Below are positions 6,850 to 13,528 of a stretch of 13,528 bases of DNA, one piece after another. The notes below the pieces were generated by a model that was not told the DNA's origin, searched no databases, and was given only the letters and a program-made list of their open reading frames with translations. The number at the start of each line of letters is the position of its first letter. Position 1 is the first letter of the stretch. Source of the DNA: Fimbriimonadaceae bacterium (GTDB taxonomy: Bacteria; Armatimonadota; Fimbriimonadia; Fimbriimonadales; Fimbriimonadaceae); contig JANWJY010000047.1 of NCBI GenBank assembly GCA_025451715.1, positions 1-13,528 of the forward strand, given 5' to 3'. The translations under genes and the position numbers were made by a program.

Positions 6850-8304
6850 TTGGTCTGCCAGCTCACCGCGACCGAGCTTGCCGACAAGCTGCGCAAGCGA
6901 GAGGTCTCCGTCCGAGAGGCGCTCGACGAGTGCCTGGCGCGCATCCGGCGCGTCGATCCCGACTATTCCGCGTTCCTGCACGTTTCCGAGGAGGCCGCAA
7001 TTGTAGAAGCCGCGAGCGCGCAGAAACTGATCGACGACGGGGAGGGAGGTCCGCTGACAGGCGTGCCGCTCGCAGTCAAGGACAACATGTGCACGTCGGG
7101 CTTGCCGACGACGTGCTCGTCGAAGATCCTCGAGGGTTTCGTGCCGCCGTACGATGCGACGGCGATCGCTCAGGCGCGCTCTGCGGGACTGGTGATCGTC
7201 GGAAAGACGAACCTCGACGAGTTCGCGATGGGGACCTCGACGGAGAACAGCGCGTTCTTCCCTACTCGCAACCCTTGGAACCCCGACCTCTCCCCTGGCG
7301 GCTCCTCCGGCGGATCGGCGGTGGCGGTCGCAGCCGAGATGACGCAGTTGTCGCTGGGCTCGGACACGGGCGGGTCGATCAGGCAGCCGGCGTCGCTGTG
7401 CGGGATCGTCGGCTTCAAGCCGACCTATGGGCGCGTCTCGCGGTACGGTCTGATCGCGTTCGGGTCGAGCCTCGACCAGATCGGTCCGTTCGCACGCACG
7501 GTAGAGGACGCCGCGCTGATGTCCTCGGTGCTCTCGGGCCACGACCCGCTCGACAGCACCTCACAGAAGGACTCACAGATCGACGTCACAGGTCTGAAGA
7601 AGGGCTCCTTGAAAGGTCTCAAGGTCGCGCTGCCCAAAGAGTTCCACAGCGATTCGATCGAGCCCGGCGTGCGTGAGGCACTCGACTTTGCGATCGATGC
7701 GTTGAAGAAGGAAGGCGTGGAGTTCACCGAAGTAAGCCTTCCCTCAATCAAGCTGGGCGTGACTACGTACTACATCATCGCACCGGCGGAGGCTTCGAGC
7801 AACCTCGCGCGGTTCGACGGCGTGCGGTATGGGCCGAGGGTCGAGGCGGGCACCGACCACATCGGCATGGTGTCGGCGACGCGCGGCAGGCTGTTCGGCC
7901 ACGAGGTGAAACTCCGCATCATGGTCGGCACGTACGCCCTTTCGGCGGGCTATTACGACGCGTACTATCACCGGGCGCAGCAAGTCCGCAGACTTATGGC
8001 CGACGAGTTCGAGCGGACGTTCAAGGACTTTGACCTCGTGATGGGCCCGACCAGCCCTTGCGTGGCGTTTCCGCTGGATAGCGAGGACCTCGACCAGATG
8101 GCACTGAAACTCATGGACTACTGCACGATCCCCGCGAACATGGGCGGTTTCCCGTCGATCTCGATCCCGTGCGGACTGAGCAACGGCCTGCCGGTCGGTA
8201 TGCTCTTGAACGGCCCGGTAAACGGGGACGAGAGGCTGCTGCAAACGGCCCACGCGATCGAGCGGGCGCTGCCCCATGGCCACAAACGCCCGCCAATGCC
8301 CTAG
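6850..8304 (+). CDS. gatA: Asp-tRNA(Asn)/Glu-tRNA(Gln) amidotransferase subunit A
   Basis: Catalytic glutaminase subunit of GatCAB, an amidase-signature enzyme that releases ammonia from glutamine and feeds it to GatB. At 484 residues it is full length. The catalytic triad is Lys77 (PLAVKDNM), cis-Ser152 (in PGGSSGGSA) and the nucleophile Ser176 (GSDTGGSIRQP); their spacing equals that of Staphylococcus aureus GatA. The signature continues with GIVGFKPTYGRVSRYGLIAF and SSLDQIGP. The start is TTG 6850: there is no nearby ATG, and GAGGAG at 6838-6843, inside the end of gatC, is an ideal ribosome-binding site six bases upstream. The downstream membrane-protein gene follows after 4 bases. gatB is not in the window, so it must be encoded elsewhere if the complex is complete. 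Confidence 0.97.
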   Translation: MVCQLTATELADKLRKREVSVREALDECLARIRRVDPDYSAFLHVSEEAAIVEAASAQKLIDDGEGGPLTGVPLAVKDNMCTSGLPTTCSSKILEGFVPPYDATAIAQARSAGLVIVGKTNLDEFAMGTSTENSAFFPTRNPWNPDLSPGGSSGGSAVAVAAEMTQLSLGSDTGGSIRQPASLCGIVGFKPTYGRVSRYGLIAFGSSLDQIGPFARTVEDAALMSSVLSGHDPLDSTSQKDSQIDVTGLKKGSLKGLKVALPKEFHSDSIEPGVREALDFAIDALKKEGVEFTEVSLPSIKLGVTTYYIIAPAEASSNLARFDGVRYGPRVEAGTDHIGMVSATRGRLFGHEVKLRIMVGTYALSAGYYDAYYHRAQQVRRLMADEFERTFKDFDLVMGPTSPCVAFPLDSEDLDQMALKLMDYCTIPANMGGFPSISIPCGLSNGLPVGMLLNGPVNGDERLLQTAHAIERALPHGHKRPPMP

Positions 8305-8308
8305 AGCC

Positions 8309-9250
8309 ATGCACTACGACATCTACCGCAGGGACAAACAGGTGTTCGCGCGAGAGCTGTTCCGGTTCGGGCCTATTCTCCTGTTCATGGTGGTCGCCGC
8401 TTTCAACATCGGATTCTTCTTCAGTCCACCGCTCTTTGTGTTCGGCTCTGGGCTGATCGCGTGGTCGATCGTCGCAGCGTACCGGCGCAGCATTCCGAAG
8501 CGGTTCTACAACAACAAGTTCCTTCAGATGTGGAACGCGTGCAAGGATCGGCTCGAGCGGTTCCACTCTGCGCTTGCCGAGGCCAAAAAGCAAGGCGTCC
8601 CCGAGCTCCAAGACCTGCCGAAGACCGTTCAGAGCGTCGGAGAGACCCTCTACGTGGCGCTGCGTCGCGCAGACATCGTGCTGCGCGAGGTCATGACCTC
8701 CGAGGGCTGGCTAATGGCGGTGCAGCACAACACCGGCCCGATCAGCCCCGACCAAAGGGCGCAGGAGCTTTACCGGCTCGCCGACAAGAACATTGCTGAG
8801 TACCGGACGCACTACAAGATCGTGATGTCCGGCGTCGAACGGACTGAGGCGCAGGCGGCCGTTTTCACGACGACGCTGGACACCCTTCGCATGCGTATGC
8901 TGGGGCACCGCCTTGCCGGGCGCTCGCCTGAGCTTGCGCACACTGAGTTTCTGCAGGCGATGACCGAGGCCCGGATGCAGCTCGACTCGATCGATCAGGC
9001 GCTGGACGAGCTGGAACTGACGCCCTTCCCCGGCACAGACCCGGACTGGATGGAATCGCTTAAGTCGGTCGCAGAAAGGGAGCTCGATTCGGAACTAATG
9101 ATACAAGGCGCCCCCCCGGTGGCTACGCGAGACGACTCCCCGCCCCCGATGCCACCGGGACTTCGCGAAAACCTCGGCAAGCCCGCGATCGATCCACCAC
9201 GGAACTCGGGCCTCACGACTCAAGACTCCCCGAAAGAAGGCGACGAGTAG
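8309..9250 (+). CDS. Hypothetical membrane protein with two N-terminal helices and a helical cytoplasmic region
   Basis: 313 residues from ATG 8309, 4 bases after gatA. An in-frame ATG at 8276 would overlap gatA by 29 bases and adds a poor N-terminus. Two closely spaced membrane helices at about 21-37 and 41-58 form a hairpin, followed by the basic YRRSIPKRFYNNK. Residues about 65-250 are strongly helical with heptad-like stretches (CKDRLERFHSALAEAKKQG, MTEARMQLDSIDQALDELE). The last 60 residues are Pro/Asp-rich and probably disordered. The layout recalls XpaC/TelA-type or other two-TM coiled-coil proteins, but I see no diagnostic motif. It lies in the gatCA-ispE operon, and its stop abuts the ispE ATG, so the two are translationally coupled. 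Function unknown. Confidence 0.82.
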   Translation: MHYDIYRRDKQVFARELFRFGPILLFMVVAAFNIGFFFSPPLFVFGSGLIAWSIVAAYRRSIPKRFYNNKFLQMWNACKDRLERFHSALAEAKKQGVPELQDLPKTVQSVGETLYVALRRADIVLREVMTSEGWLMAVQHNTGPISPDQRAQELYRLADKNIAEYRTHYKIVMSGVERTEAQAAVFTTTLDTLRMRMLGHRLAGRSPELAHTEFLQAMTEARMQLDSIDQALDELELTPFPGTDPDWMESLKSVAERELDSELMIQGAPPVATRDDSPPPMPPGLRENLGKPAIDPPRNSGLTTQDSPKEGDE

Positions 9251-10054
9251 ATGCTCGTGCACTGTCCTGCGAAGGTCAACACGTTTCTTGCTGTCGGTCA
9301 CGCCGAGGCAAGCGGTTATCATCCGATCCGCACCGTGTTCCAGGCCATCGGGCTCTTCGACGAACTAGAGGTCTTTCCGAGCGCGAGCGACGATGTGGTC
9401 AGCGACTGGCCGGACATGCCGGGCGAGAACACCGTCACTAGGGCGCTGCGGCTGTTGCGCGAGCTCGTGCCCGTGCCGCCGGTTCGGATATCAATCAAGA
9501 AGCGCATCCCGGCGCAATCGGGCCTTGGTGGCGGGAGCTCCAACGCCGCAGGGCTGATCAGAGCCGTACAACAGATGCACCCGGACTACACGACTGACCA
9601 GTTCGCGCACGAGGTCGCGGTCGCTGTCGGGTCTGACGTGCCGTTCTTCTTGGTCGGAGGGCTCGCTCGCGGGACCGGTTATGGCGAAAAGTTGGAGCCG
9701 TTGCCGGACCAGCCGCGCAAGTGGCTTCTGATCGTGAAGCCTGAAGAGTCGGTCTCGACCGCGGCGGCTTACTTCGAGTTGGACCGCGCGCCGCGGGAAT
9801 GGAGGGAGTTTGCGGACGAGCTTTACAACGACTTTGAGCGGGTCGCGCCCTACATCAGTGGAGAGATCGCCGAGCGGATGCAGGTCCACGGCGCAAACGG
9901 GGCGCTGCTGTGCGGGTCCGGTTCTGCGGTGTTCGGCGTGTTCGACACAGAGGACCGTGCCCAAAGTGCGTTGGCGAACATGGCGGCTGAAGGGTTCGAC
10001 ACCTCCTGGGTCGCACCGACGCTGACGCGCGAGGAGAGCCTGTGGACGTCGTAA
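9251..10054 (+). CDS. ispE: 4-diphosphocytidyl-2-C-methyl-D-erythritol kinase
   Basis: GHMP-family kinase of the MEP isoprenoid pathway; it phosphorylates the 2-hydroxyl of CDP-methylerythritol using ATP. The 267-residue product has all the marks: PAKVN at 6-10 with the catalytic lysine at 8, SGYHPIRTVFQAI, the GHMP ATP loop PAQSGLGGGSSNAA (87-100), VGSDVPFFLVGGLARGTGYGE with the catalytic Asp129, and the C-terminal GANGALLCGSGSAVFGVF. The ATG directly follows the stop of the membrane-protein gene, with AAGG about 10 bases upstream. Its last 13 bases overlap the next gene. No other MEP gene is seen nearby, unless the following nucleotidyltransferase is related. Confidence 0.96.
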   Translation: MLVHCPAKVNTFLAVGHAEASGYHPIRTVFQAIGLFDELEVFPSASDDVVSDWPDMPGENTVTRALRLLRELVPVPPVRISIKKRIPAQSGLGGGSSNAAGLIRAVQQMHPDYTTDQFAHEVAVAVGSDVPFFLVGGLARGTGYGEKLEPLPDQPRKWLLIVKPEESVSTAAAYFELDRAPREWREFADELYNDFERVAPYISGEIAERMQVHGANGALLCGSGSAVFGVFDTEDRAQSALANMAAEGFDTSWVAPTLTREESLWTS

Positions 10055-10776
10055 TTTTGGCCGGTGGGAAGTGCGACGACGCTCTGCGCGCGGCGACCGG
10101 CGTCGAGCTCCGCGCCGACGTCCTGCTCGGCGACAAGACCCTGGCGCAGATCGTGCTCGAGGCGACGCGGCCGTTCGGCGAGCCGATCCTCGTCGGCGGC
10201 CACTTGGGAGCGGCGTCGCGCCGCGTCGAGAGCGGCATTAACTTTTGCGACAGCCTTGGCAACGGGCTCTCTCAAGTCCAGACCGAGAAGTTCCTCCTCG
10301 TGACCGTCGACCTGCCGTGTCTCACGACTGAGGGACTGCGCGACTTCGTCTCGCATTGCGACGGAGATGCGGGACTCAACTTCCCCATCGTCAGCAAGGA
10401 AGACTGCGAGCGGGTGTTCCCTGGCATGAAGCGCACGACACTGAAGCTCAAGGAGGGCGTGTTCACGGGAGGGAACGTTGCCGTCATGGACACCACGGCG
10501 ATGAAGCGGGCCCTACCCGTGATGGAGAAGGCGTATGCGCTGCGGAAGAAGCCACTAAAACTCGCGCAGATGGTGGGCTTCGGAGTGCTCGGAAGGGTCG
10601 TGCTTGGGCAGGCGATGCCTGGGACGCTGCCTGTAGCCTGTCTGGAGAAGGGGGTCGGCCGCTTTCTCGGCACGAAGGTCCATGCCGTGATCAGCCACTA
10701 CCCAGAGCTCGGGGCGGACCTGGACAAGGCGAGCGATTACCAGGCGTTTGTACGGAAACTGGGTTCCAGGGTCTAG
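10042..10776 (+). CDS. MobA/IspD-like nucleotidyltransferase-fold protein
   Basis: 244 residues from GTG 10042, overlapping ispE by 13 bases; GAGGAG at 10031-10036 is a strong ribosome-binding site that fixes the start. The N-terminus VVILAGGK is the first strand and loop of the NTP_transf_3 fold, LLGDKTLAQIVLEA resembles the 'DK.L' helix of MobA and GlmU, and LLVTVDLPCLT (Asp90) is the metal-binding strand. FTGGNVAVMD at 141-150 is a typical late motif. The usual GxSxRMGxDK loop is replaced by a longer segment (GGKCDDALRAATGVELRAD) without the Arg, so this is neither classical MobA nor IspD (which has AAGxGxRM...PK). Likely a sugar-nucleotide or cofactor nucleotidyltransferase; the substrate cannot be told from sequence. 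Confidence 0.83.
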   Translation: MDVVILAGGKCDDALRAATGVELRADVLLGDKTLAQIVLEATRPFGEPILVGGHLGAASRRVESGINFCDSLGNGLSQVQTEKFLLVTVDLPCLTTEGLRDFVSHCDGDAGLNFPIVSKEDCERVFPGMKRTTLKLKEGVFTGGNVAVMDTTAMKRALPVMEKAYALRKKPLKLAQMVGFGVLGRVVLGQAMPGTLPVACLEKGVGRFLGTKVHAVISHYPELGADLDKASDYQAFVRKLGSRV

Positions 10777-10805
10777 AAGCCCGCAAAGACGCCGAGAATC
10801 AATCT

Positions 10806-11054
10806 GTGGCGTTCCAACCGCACGAAGGCGGCCCTATCGATCCAGAGCTCACGGCGAACTTCCTGAGCTGCCAAGAGGACGTGCTTTCGGCCCAGGCCTG
10901 GACCAAGGGCGAGGCAGTGCTGGCACGGGTCACGGTCACTCAGGACGCCTGCATCACCGAGACGGACCTGCTGAACGCCTGCCTCAAGACGATCGGGGTG
11001 CGGCACACGCCCAAGGCGATCTGGCTCGACCGGCGCGTACGACCAGCGGCTTAA
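10806..11054 (+). CDS. Small orphan protein resembling the C-terminal subdomain of AMP-forming acyl-CoA ligases
   Basis: 82 residues from GTG 10806, 29 bases after the nucleotidyltransferase gene and last in the plus-strand operon. The order of elements mirrors an AMP-binding_C domain: GGPIDPELTANFL (like 'G.kI.P.eiE.vL'), EAVLARVTVTQDACITETDLLNACL (like 'E.v.AfVvl..g..iteeeL...c'), then IGVRHTPKAIWLDR (like '...yKvPk.i.fvd'). It stops just where the catalytic 'PrT.tGK' lysine motif would begin. No large adenylation domain is encoded upstream. Codon use and an intact frame argue against random sequence. The start lacks a strong Shine-Dalgarno. The homology is my pattern reading and needs a profile search. 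It may be a binding module, a regulatory piece or a decaying remnant. Confidence 0.6.
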   Translation: MAFQPHEGGPIDPELTANFLSCQEDVLSAQAWTKGEAVLARVTVTQDACITETDLLNACLKTIGVRHTPKAIWLDRRVRPAA

Positions 11055-11275
11055 GCCTCTTCCTCTTCGGACTCGAGGTCGTCCTCGTCCGGCTCTTCCG
11101 GTTCCATGACGTCCTTTTTGGGCGCCTCTTCCTCGACCCTGCCGCCCGTCAGATCTACCTGCGTGATGCCCTGGAGCTCACGGTTGGGGCAGTTGTTGCA
11201 GACGAACTGCACCTTGACGTCCTTGAGCCAGTCGGGGACGGTTGAAATCTCTTTGCCGCAGACGCATTTGACCAT
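11051..11275 (-). CDS. Small zinc-ribbon-like protein with acidic tail
   Basis: 74 residues. Cys4 and Cys6 (CVC) and Cys26 and Cys29 (CNNC) form a plausible four-cysteine zinc site with a short intervening helix (PDWLKDVK). The C-terminal third is very acidic (EPEEPDEDDLESEEEE) and probably disordered. The ATG overlaps by one base the TAA of the gene upstream (TAATG at 11277-11273), so translation is likely coupled. Its own stop shares a TTAA with the stop of the convergent orphan gene. No specific family is recognised; a role in nucleic-acid or protein contacts is only a guess. Confidence 0.78.
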   Translation of the reverse strand: MVKCVCGKEISTVPDWLKDVKVQFVCNNCPNRELQGITQVDLTGGRVEEEAPKKDVMEPEEPDEDDLESEEEEA

Positions 11276-11526
11276 TACTTGTCTTCCTCGGCCTCTGCAA
11301 AGGCGCGCATTGCCTGGTTGTGTGTGAGGGCGCCGTTCACGACCATCACGATCGCGCCGCCAAAGTAGATCCAGGCGAGCCCGCCTTCACGGACCTGTCC
11401 GGGGTCACGGATGACCTTGTCTCCCCCGATGAGCCCGACCAGGGCCAGAATGAAAAGGATGCCTCCAAACCAGAAGAAGGTGTTCTTCCACCAGACAGGT
11501 TTCGGGTGTTTCTTTTCCTTGCCCAC
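11275..11526 (-). CDS. Small two-helix membrane protein
   Basis: About 83 residues with a basic N-terminus (GKEKKHPKPVWWKN), helix 1 around FFWFGGILFILALVGLIGG, a charged loop (DKVIRDPGQVREG), helix 2 around LAWIYFGGAIVMVVNGAL and a short acidic tail. I place the start at GTG 11526; TTG at 11529 is one codon earlier and equally possible. Upstream is CCTCCTCC rather than a Shine-Dalgarno, so the start is uncertain. It is coupled to the zinc-ribbon gene by a one-base stop/start overlap. No known family is recognised. Confidence 0.72.
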   Translation of the reverse strand: MGKEKKHPKPVWWKNTFFWFGGILFILALVGLIGGDKVIRDPGQVREGGLAWIYFGGAIVMVVNGALTHNQAMRAFAEAEEDK

Positions 11527-11549
11527 CAAGGAGGAGGATACCTTGCGGT

Positions 11550-11735
11550 TCAGGCCTTGATGTCGACGACCCTACCCTTCGGCTCGAGCATCTTGAGCAG
11601 TTCGCTCGACTGGTCCTTTTGGGACTCGAGGGCGCGCTTGAGCACTCGGGCCTGATAGTTGAGCCTTGTGGCGTCGCTGGGCTTGTTTACTGCCATCGCC
11701 TGCAGTGCGGCCTGTGCTGCTCCGTCGATACGCAT
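11550..11735 (-). CDS. YjfB-like putative motility protein
   Basis: 61 residues. The C-terminal half, ARVLKRALESQKDQSSELLKML followed by VVDIKA, matches the shape of the YjfB family (annotated in databases as putative motility protein), whose members read roughly 'vLkkald.q..qa..LLqml' and end in 'lDi.a'. The N-terminus starts MRIDGAAQAALQAMAV, also like that family. The ATG is preceded by CAGG, too close for an ideal ribosome-binding site. A promoter may lie at TATAAG (11789-11784). It is first in a minus-strand run with the two small genes downstream. No flagellar genes are visible in the window, so the motility link rests on the family name. Confidence 0.7.
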   Translation of the reverse strand: MRIDGAAQAALQAMAVNKPSDATRLNYQARVLKRALESQKDQSSELLKMLEPKGRVVDIKA

Positions 11736-11783
11736 CCTGATATTGGTATCGGTAGAAATGCGGGCCGCCTTAGGGCTGTGGCA

Positions 11784-11789
11784 CTTATA
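11784..11789 (-). promoter_or_regulatory. Candidate -10 (TATAAG) for the YjfB-like gene
   Basis: On the minus strand TATAAG (5 of 6 to consensus) lies 48 bases before the ATG at 11735. A TTCAAA hexamer sits 16 bases upstream of it as a possible -35. The 102-base divergent gap otherwise holds no gene. Confidence 0.35.
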
Positions 11790-11837
11790 GATTTTCGACA
11801 GAACATTTGAACCTGGCCACGTCTATAGGTTGAAGCG

Positions 11838-12203
11838 ATGAAGTTCGTGATGGTCACGCGCGACAAGGACATGGCGAAGGAGGCCAAAAAGGGGTTCCAT
11901 CCTGACGACACCCTCAAGGTCTTCGAAGAGTGGGAGGACGCTTTGGACTCCTGCAAGGGGGCCGACCTCTTGTTCGTCGATCTGGTCGCGACGCTCGACA
12001 AACCGCACAAGATCGCGGGCTATGAGAAGTTCGGCGAGGCCCGCATGGCGCACAAACACGCCAACGTCACCCCGCTCGTGCTCATCTCGCCTCCCGACGG
12101 CTACGAGCTGGACTTCATGGTTGGCTGGCCGAACTTCGTGTTCGCCAATGTGCGAAAGCCGGTGACTTACAAGATCTTTCGTCGTGCGTCGACGTGGATT
12201 TGA
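11838..12203 (+). CDS. Receiver (CheY)-fold-like stand-alone protein
   Basis: 121 residues from ATG 11838. The strand-helix alternation and key residues fit a response-regulator receiver domain: strand 1 KFVMVTRD with Asp9 (and Asp11), strand 3 ADLLFVDLVATL with Asp48 as the phosphoacceptor candidate, strand 4 TPLVLIS with Ser84, and strand 5 VFANVRKPVTYKIF with the Lys107-Pro108 pair. The spacing is close to that of CheY, apart from a longer segment after Asp48 (HKIAGYEKFGEARMAHKHAN). There is no output domain and no neighbouring histidine kinase. It could be a working single-domain regulator or a pseudo-receiver. Assignment is by pattern only. It is divergent from the YjfB-like gene and convergent with xerC; no terminator is seen in the 19-base gap. 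Confidence 0.65.
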   Translation: MKFVMVTRDKDMAKEAKKGFHPDDTLKVFEEWEDALDSCKGADLLFVDLVATLDKPHKIAGYEKFGEARMAHKHANVTPLVLISPPDGYELDFMVGWPNFVFANVRKPVTYKIFRRASTWI

Positions 12204-12222
12204 GAGAAGGTCCGGCTACTCC

Positions 12223-13077
12223 TTACTCCTTTGTCTCCTTGCTCTTCGGGTGCGCCTTCTCCACCGCGTCCCTAAGCCGCTCGATGCTGACGTGCGTGTA
12301 GACCTGGGTGGTGGCGAGGTTCTCGTGCCCGAGGAGCTGTTGCACGGTCTTGAGGTCCGCTCCACCGTCCAACAAGTGCGTCGCGAACGAGTGCCGCAGC
12401 GTGTGGGGGCTGACGTCGTCGGGCAGGCCCGCCGCTCGCGCCCACTTTTTGATCACGTTCTGGACCGTCCTCGTGCTAATCGCCTTGCCCTTCGCGTTGG
12501 TAAAGAGCGCGACCCCCTCCGCCCGCTCGTTCTCCATGTACCTCTCCATCGCCTCGCGACACGCCTCTCCGAAGAGCGCGATGCGCTCCTTGTTGCCCTT
12601 TCCATGGACCTTGATGCTCCTGTCGCGGAGGTCAAGGTCGGAGGGCTTTGCGCCGGCCAGCTCGGCCGCGCGCAGGCCAGCGCCGTAGGCCAGCTCGAGG
12701 ATCGCCCTGTCCCGGAGGGGCGTCTTACCGACGTCCTCCTGGTCTAGGATCTGCTCAGCCTGGTGCTGGCTGAGCGCCTTCGGAAGCTGACGCCTGCGGA
12801 TCGGGGCCTCGAGCATTTCCGTCGGGTCTCCTTCGATCCGTCCGGACAGGCGCAGAAACTTCACGAACGACCTCAGGGTCGCGAGCTTCCGAGCGCGGGT
12901 CACGGGGCTCGGGGCGTAAGTCCGCAGATAGCGGCGCAGGGTTTCTGGTGAGAGGTCCGCCTCGCCTTCGAGCATCTTCGAGAGCTGCCCGAGGTCCGAG
13001 CCGTAAGAACGCACGGTGGCCCTCGACCGCCCCGCTGCAAGATGGTCCAGGAAAGACTGGATCCAATCGTCGAGCAT
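12223..13077 (-). CDS. xerD: XerC/XerD-type tyrosine recombinase
   Basis: 284 residues from ATG 13077, with AAAGGTGG as a good Shine-Dalgarno inside the end of fabF. The open frame extends upstream to 13263, but that part is fabF's antisense-frame shadow. The N-terminal SAM-like core-binding domain covers about 1-85 and the catalytic domain about 100-270. All six catalytic residues are present: Arg136 (GLRAAEL), Lys160 (VHGKGNK), His225 and Arg228 (HTLRHSFATHLL), His251 (LLGHENLATTQVY) and the nucleophile Tyr260. Their spacing equals E. coli XerD. Known role: resolves chromosome dimers at dif. The size fits a housekeeping Xer rather than a phage integrase, but XerC versus XerD cannot be decided, so the symbol is tentative. 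It follows fabF by 2 bases, so the two are probably co-transcribed. Confidence 0.93.
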   Translation of the reverse strand: MLDDWIQSFLDHLAAGRSRATVRSYGSDLGQLSKMLEGEADLSPETLRRYLRTYAPSPVTRARKLATLRSFVKFLRLSGRIEGDPTEMLEAPIRRRQLPKALSQHQAEQILDQEDVGKTPLRDRAILELAYGAGLRAAELAGAKPSDLDLRDRSIKVHGKGNKERIALFGEACREAMERYMENERAEGVALFTNAKGKAISTRTVQNVIKKWARAAGLPDDVSPHTLRHSFATHLLDGGADLKTVQQLLGHENLATTQVYTHVSIERLRDAVEKAHPKSKETKE

Positions 13078-13079
13078 CG

Positions 13080-13528
13080 CTAGTCCACCTTTCTGAAGAT
13101 CAGCGTCGCGTTGTGCCCGCCGAATCCGAACGAGTTGGACATCGCAACCTTGACTTCGCCCTTTCGCGCCGTGTTGGGGACGTAGTCGAGGTCGCACTCC
13201 GGGTCTGGGTTCTCGTAGTTGATCGTGGGGTGCATCGCGCCGTCGCGGATCGAGAGCAAGCACACCAGCGCCTCGACCGCTCCCGCCGCGCCGAGCATGT
13301 GCCCGACCATCGACTTGGTGCTGCTCATCGGCACCTTGTACGCGTGGTCGCCCAACAGCCTCTTGACCGCGGCGGTCTCGAGCTTGTCGTTCAGTTCGGT
13401 CGAGGTGCCGTGCGCGTTGATGTAGCCGATCTCCTGTCCGCCGATGCCGGCCTTCTTCATGGCCATTTGCATCGACCTGAATGCGCCGGAGCCCTGTGGA
13501 TCGGGGGCGGTGATGTGGTACGCGTCGC
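13080..13528 (-). CDS. fabF: Beta-ketoacyl-ACP synthase II, 5' part outside window
   Basis: The C-terminal 148 residues of a condensing enzyme that elongates acyl-ACP with malonyl-ACP in fatty-acid synthesis. Translation enters at the right edge with DAYHITAPDPQGSGAFRSM, typical of FabF. Both catalytic histidines are visible, in NAHGTSTELND and in TKSMVGHMLGAAGAVEAL; the active-site cysteine lies beyond the edge. The C-terminus, SNSFGFGGHNATLIFRKVD, is canonical. It ends with TAG at 13082-13080, 2 bases before the recombinase ATG. FabF is favoured over FabB by the DAYHITAPDP and GFGGHNATL strings. Confidence 0.96.
   Translation of the reverse strand, partial: DAYHITAPDPQGSGAFRSMQMAMKKAGIGGQEIGYINAHGTSTELNDKLETAAVKRLLGDHAYKVPMSSTKSMVGHMLGAAGAVEALVCLLSIRDGAMHPTINYENPDPECDLDYVPNTARKGEVKVAMSNSFGFGGHNATLIFRKVD

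Noticed and set aside
6457..7542. 361-codon minus-strand frame over gatC/gatA
   Set aside because: Arg-rich shadow of the gatA codons; the plus-strand products are certain.
12204..12222. Expected terminator between the receiver-like gene and xerC/D
   Set aside because: Only 19 bases, with no meaningful inverted repeat.
12223..13077. Tyrosine recombinase as sign of a phage or integrative element next to tRNA-Ser
   Set aside because: It is XerD-sized with XerD catalytic spacing, sits directly behind fabF, is over 7 kb from the tRNA, and no att-like repeat of the tRNA end was noticed.

Overview
The window looks like ordinary chromosomal DNA from a high-GC, Gram-negative-type bacterium. A small secreted protein with a PEP-CTERM sorting tail (3608-4297), frequent GTG/TTG starts, possible leaderless promoters and the overall gene mix suggest Armatimonadota (Fimbriimonas-like). 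That placement is inference, because no 16S or marker gene is present.

Layout. A left-edge gene on the minus strand encodes acetyl-CoA synthetase (3' end cut off). Next come three plus-strand genes: a two-domain VOC/glyoxalase-fold protein, an unknown acidic protein and a DUF4870-type small membrane protein. A strong hairpin terminator (3551-3582) separates these from the convergent PEP-CTERM gene. Upstream of that gene, on the same strand, lie a tRNA-Ser(CGA) and a 654-residue anchored relative of the DUF255/SSP411 (YyaL) family that has lost its CxxC cysteines. A very compact divergent promoter region (about 6521-6555) separates this gene from a tight six-gene plus-strand operon: gatC, gatA, a two-helix membrane protein, ispE, a MobA-like nucleotidyltransferase and an 82-residue orphan that resembles the C-terminal subdomain of AMP-forming acyl-CoA ligases. 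It is followed by three small minus-strand genes (a zinc-ribbon-like protein, a two-TM protein and a YjfB-like protein), a plus-strand receiver-fold-like protein, and at the right edge a minus-strand fabF (5' part cut off) followed directly by a XerC/D-type tyrosine recombinase.

How the genes work together. GatC and GatA are two of the three subunits of the amidotransferase that completes Gln-tRNA and/or Asn-tRNA; gatB is not here. IspE belongs to the MEP isoprenoid route, FabF to fatty-acid elongation and Acs to acetate activation. The Xer recombinase probably resolves chromosome dimers. I found no phage, IS element, CRISPR array or defence island. The observations most worth checking are the DUF255 relative without its cysteines, the stand-alone ligase C-domain, the back-to-back promoters with likely leaderless starts, and the palindrome cluster ahead of the PEP-CTERM gene.
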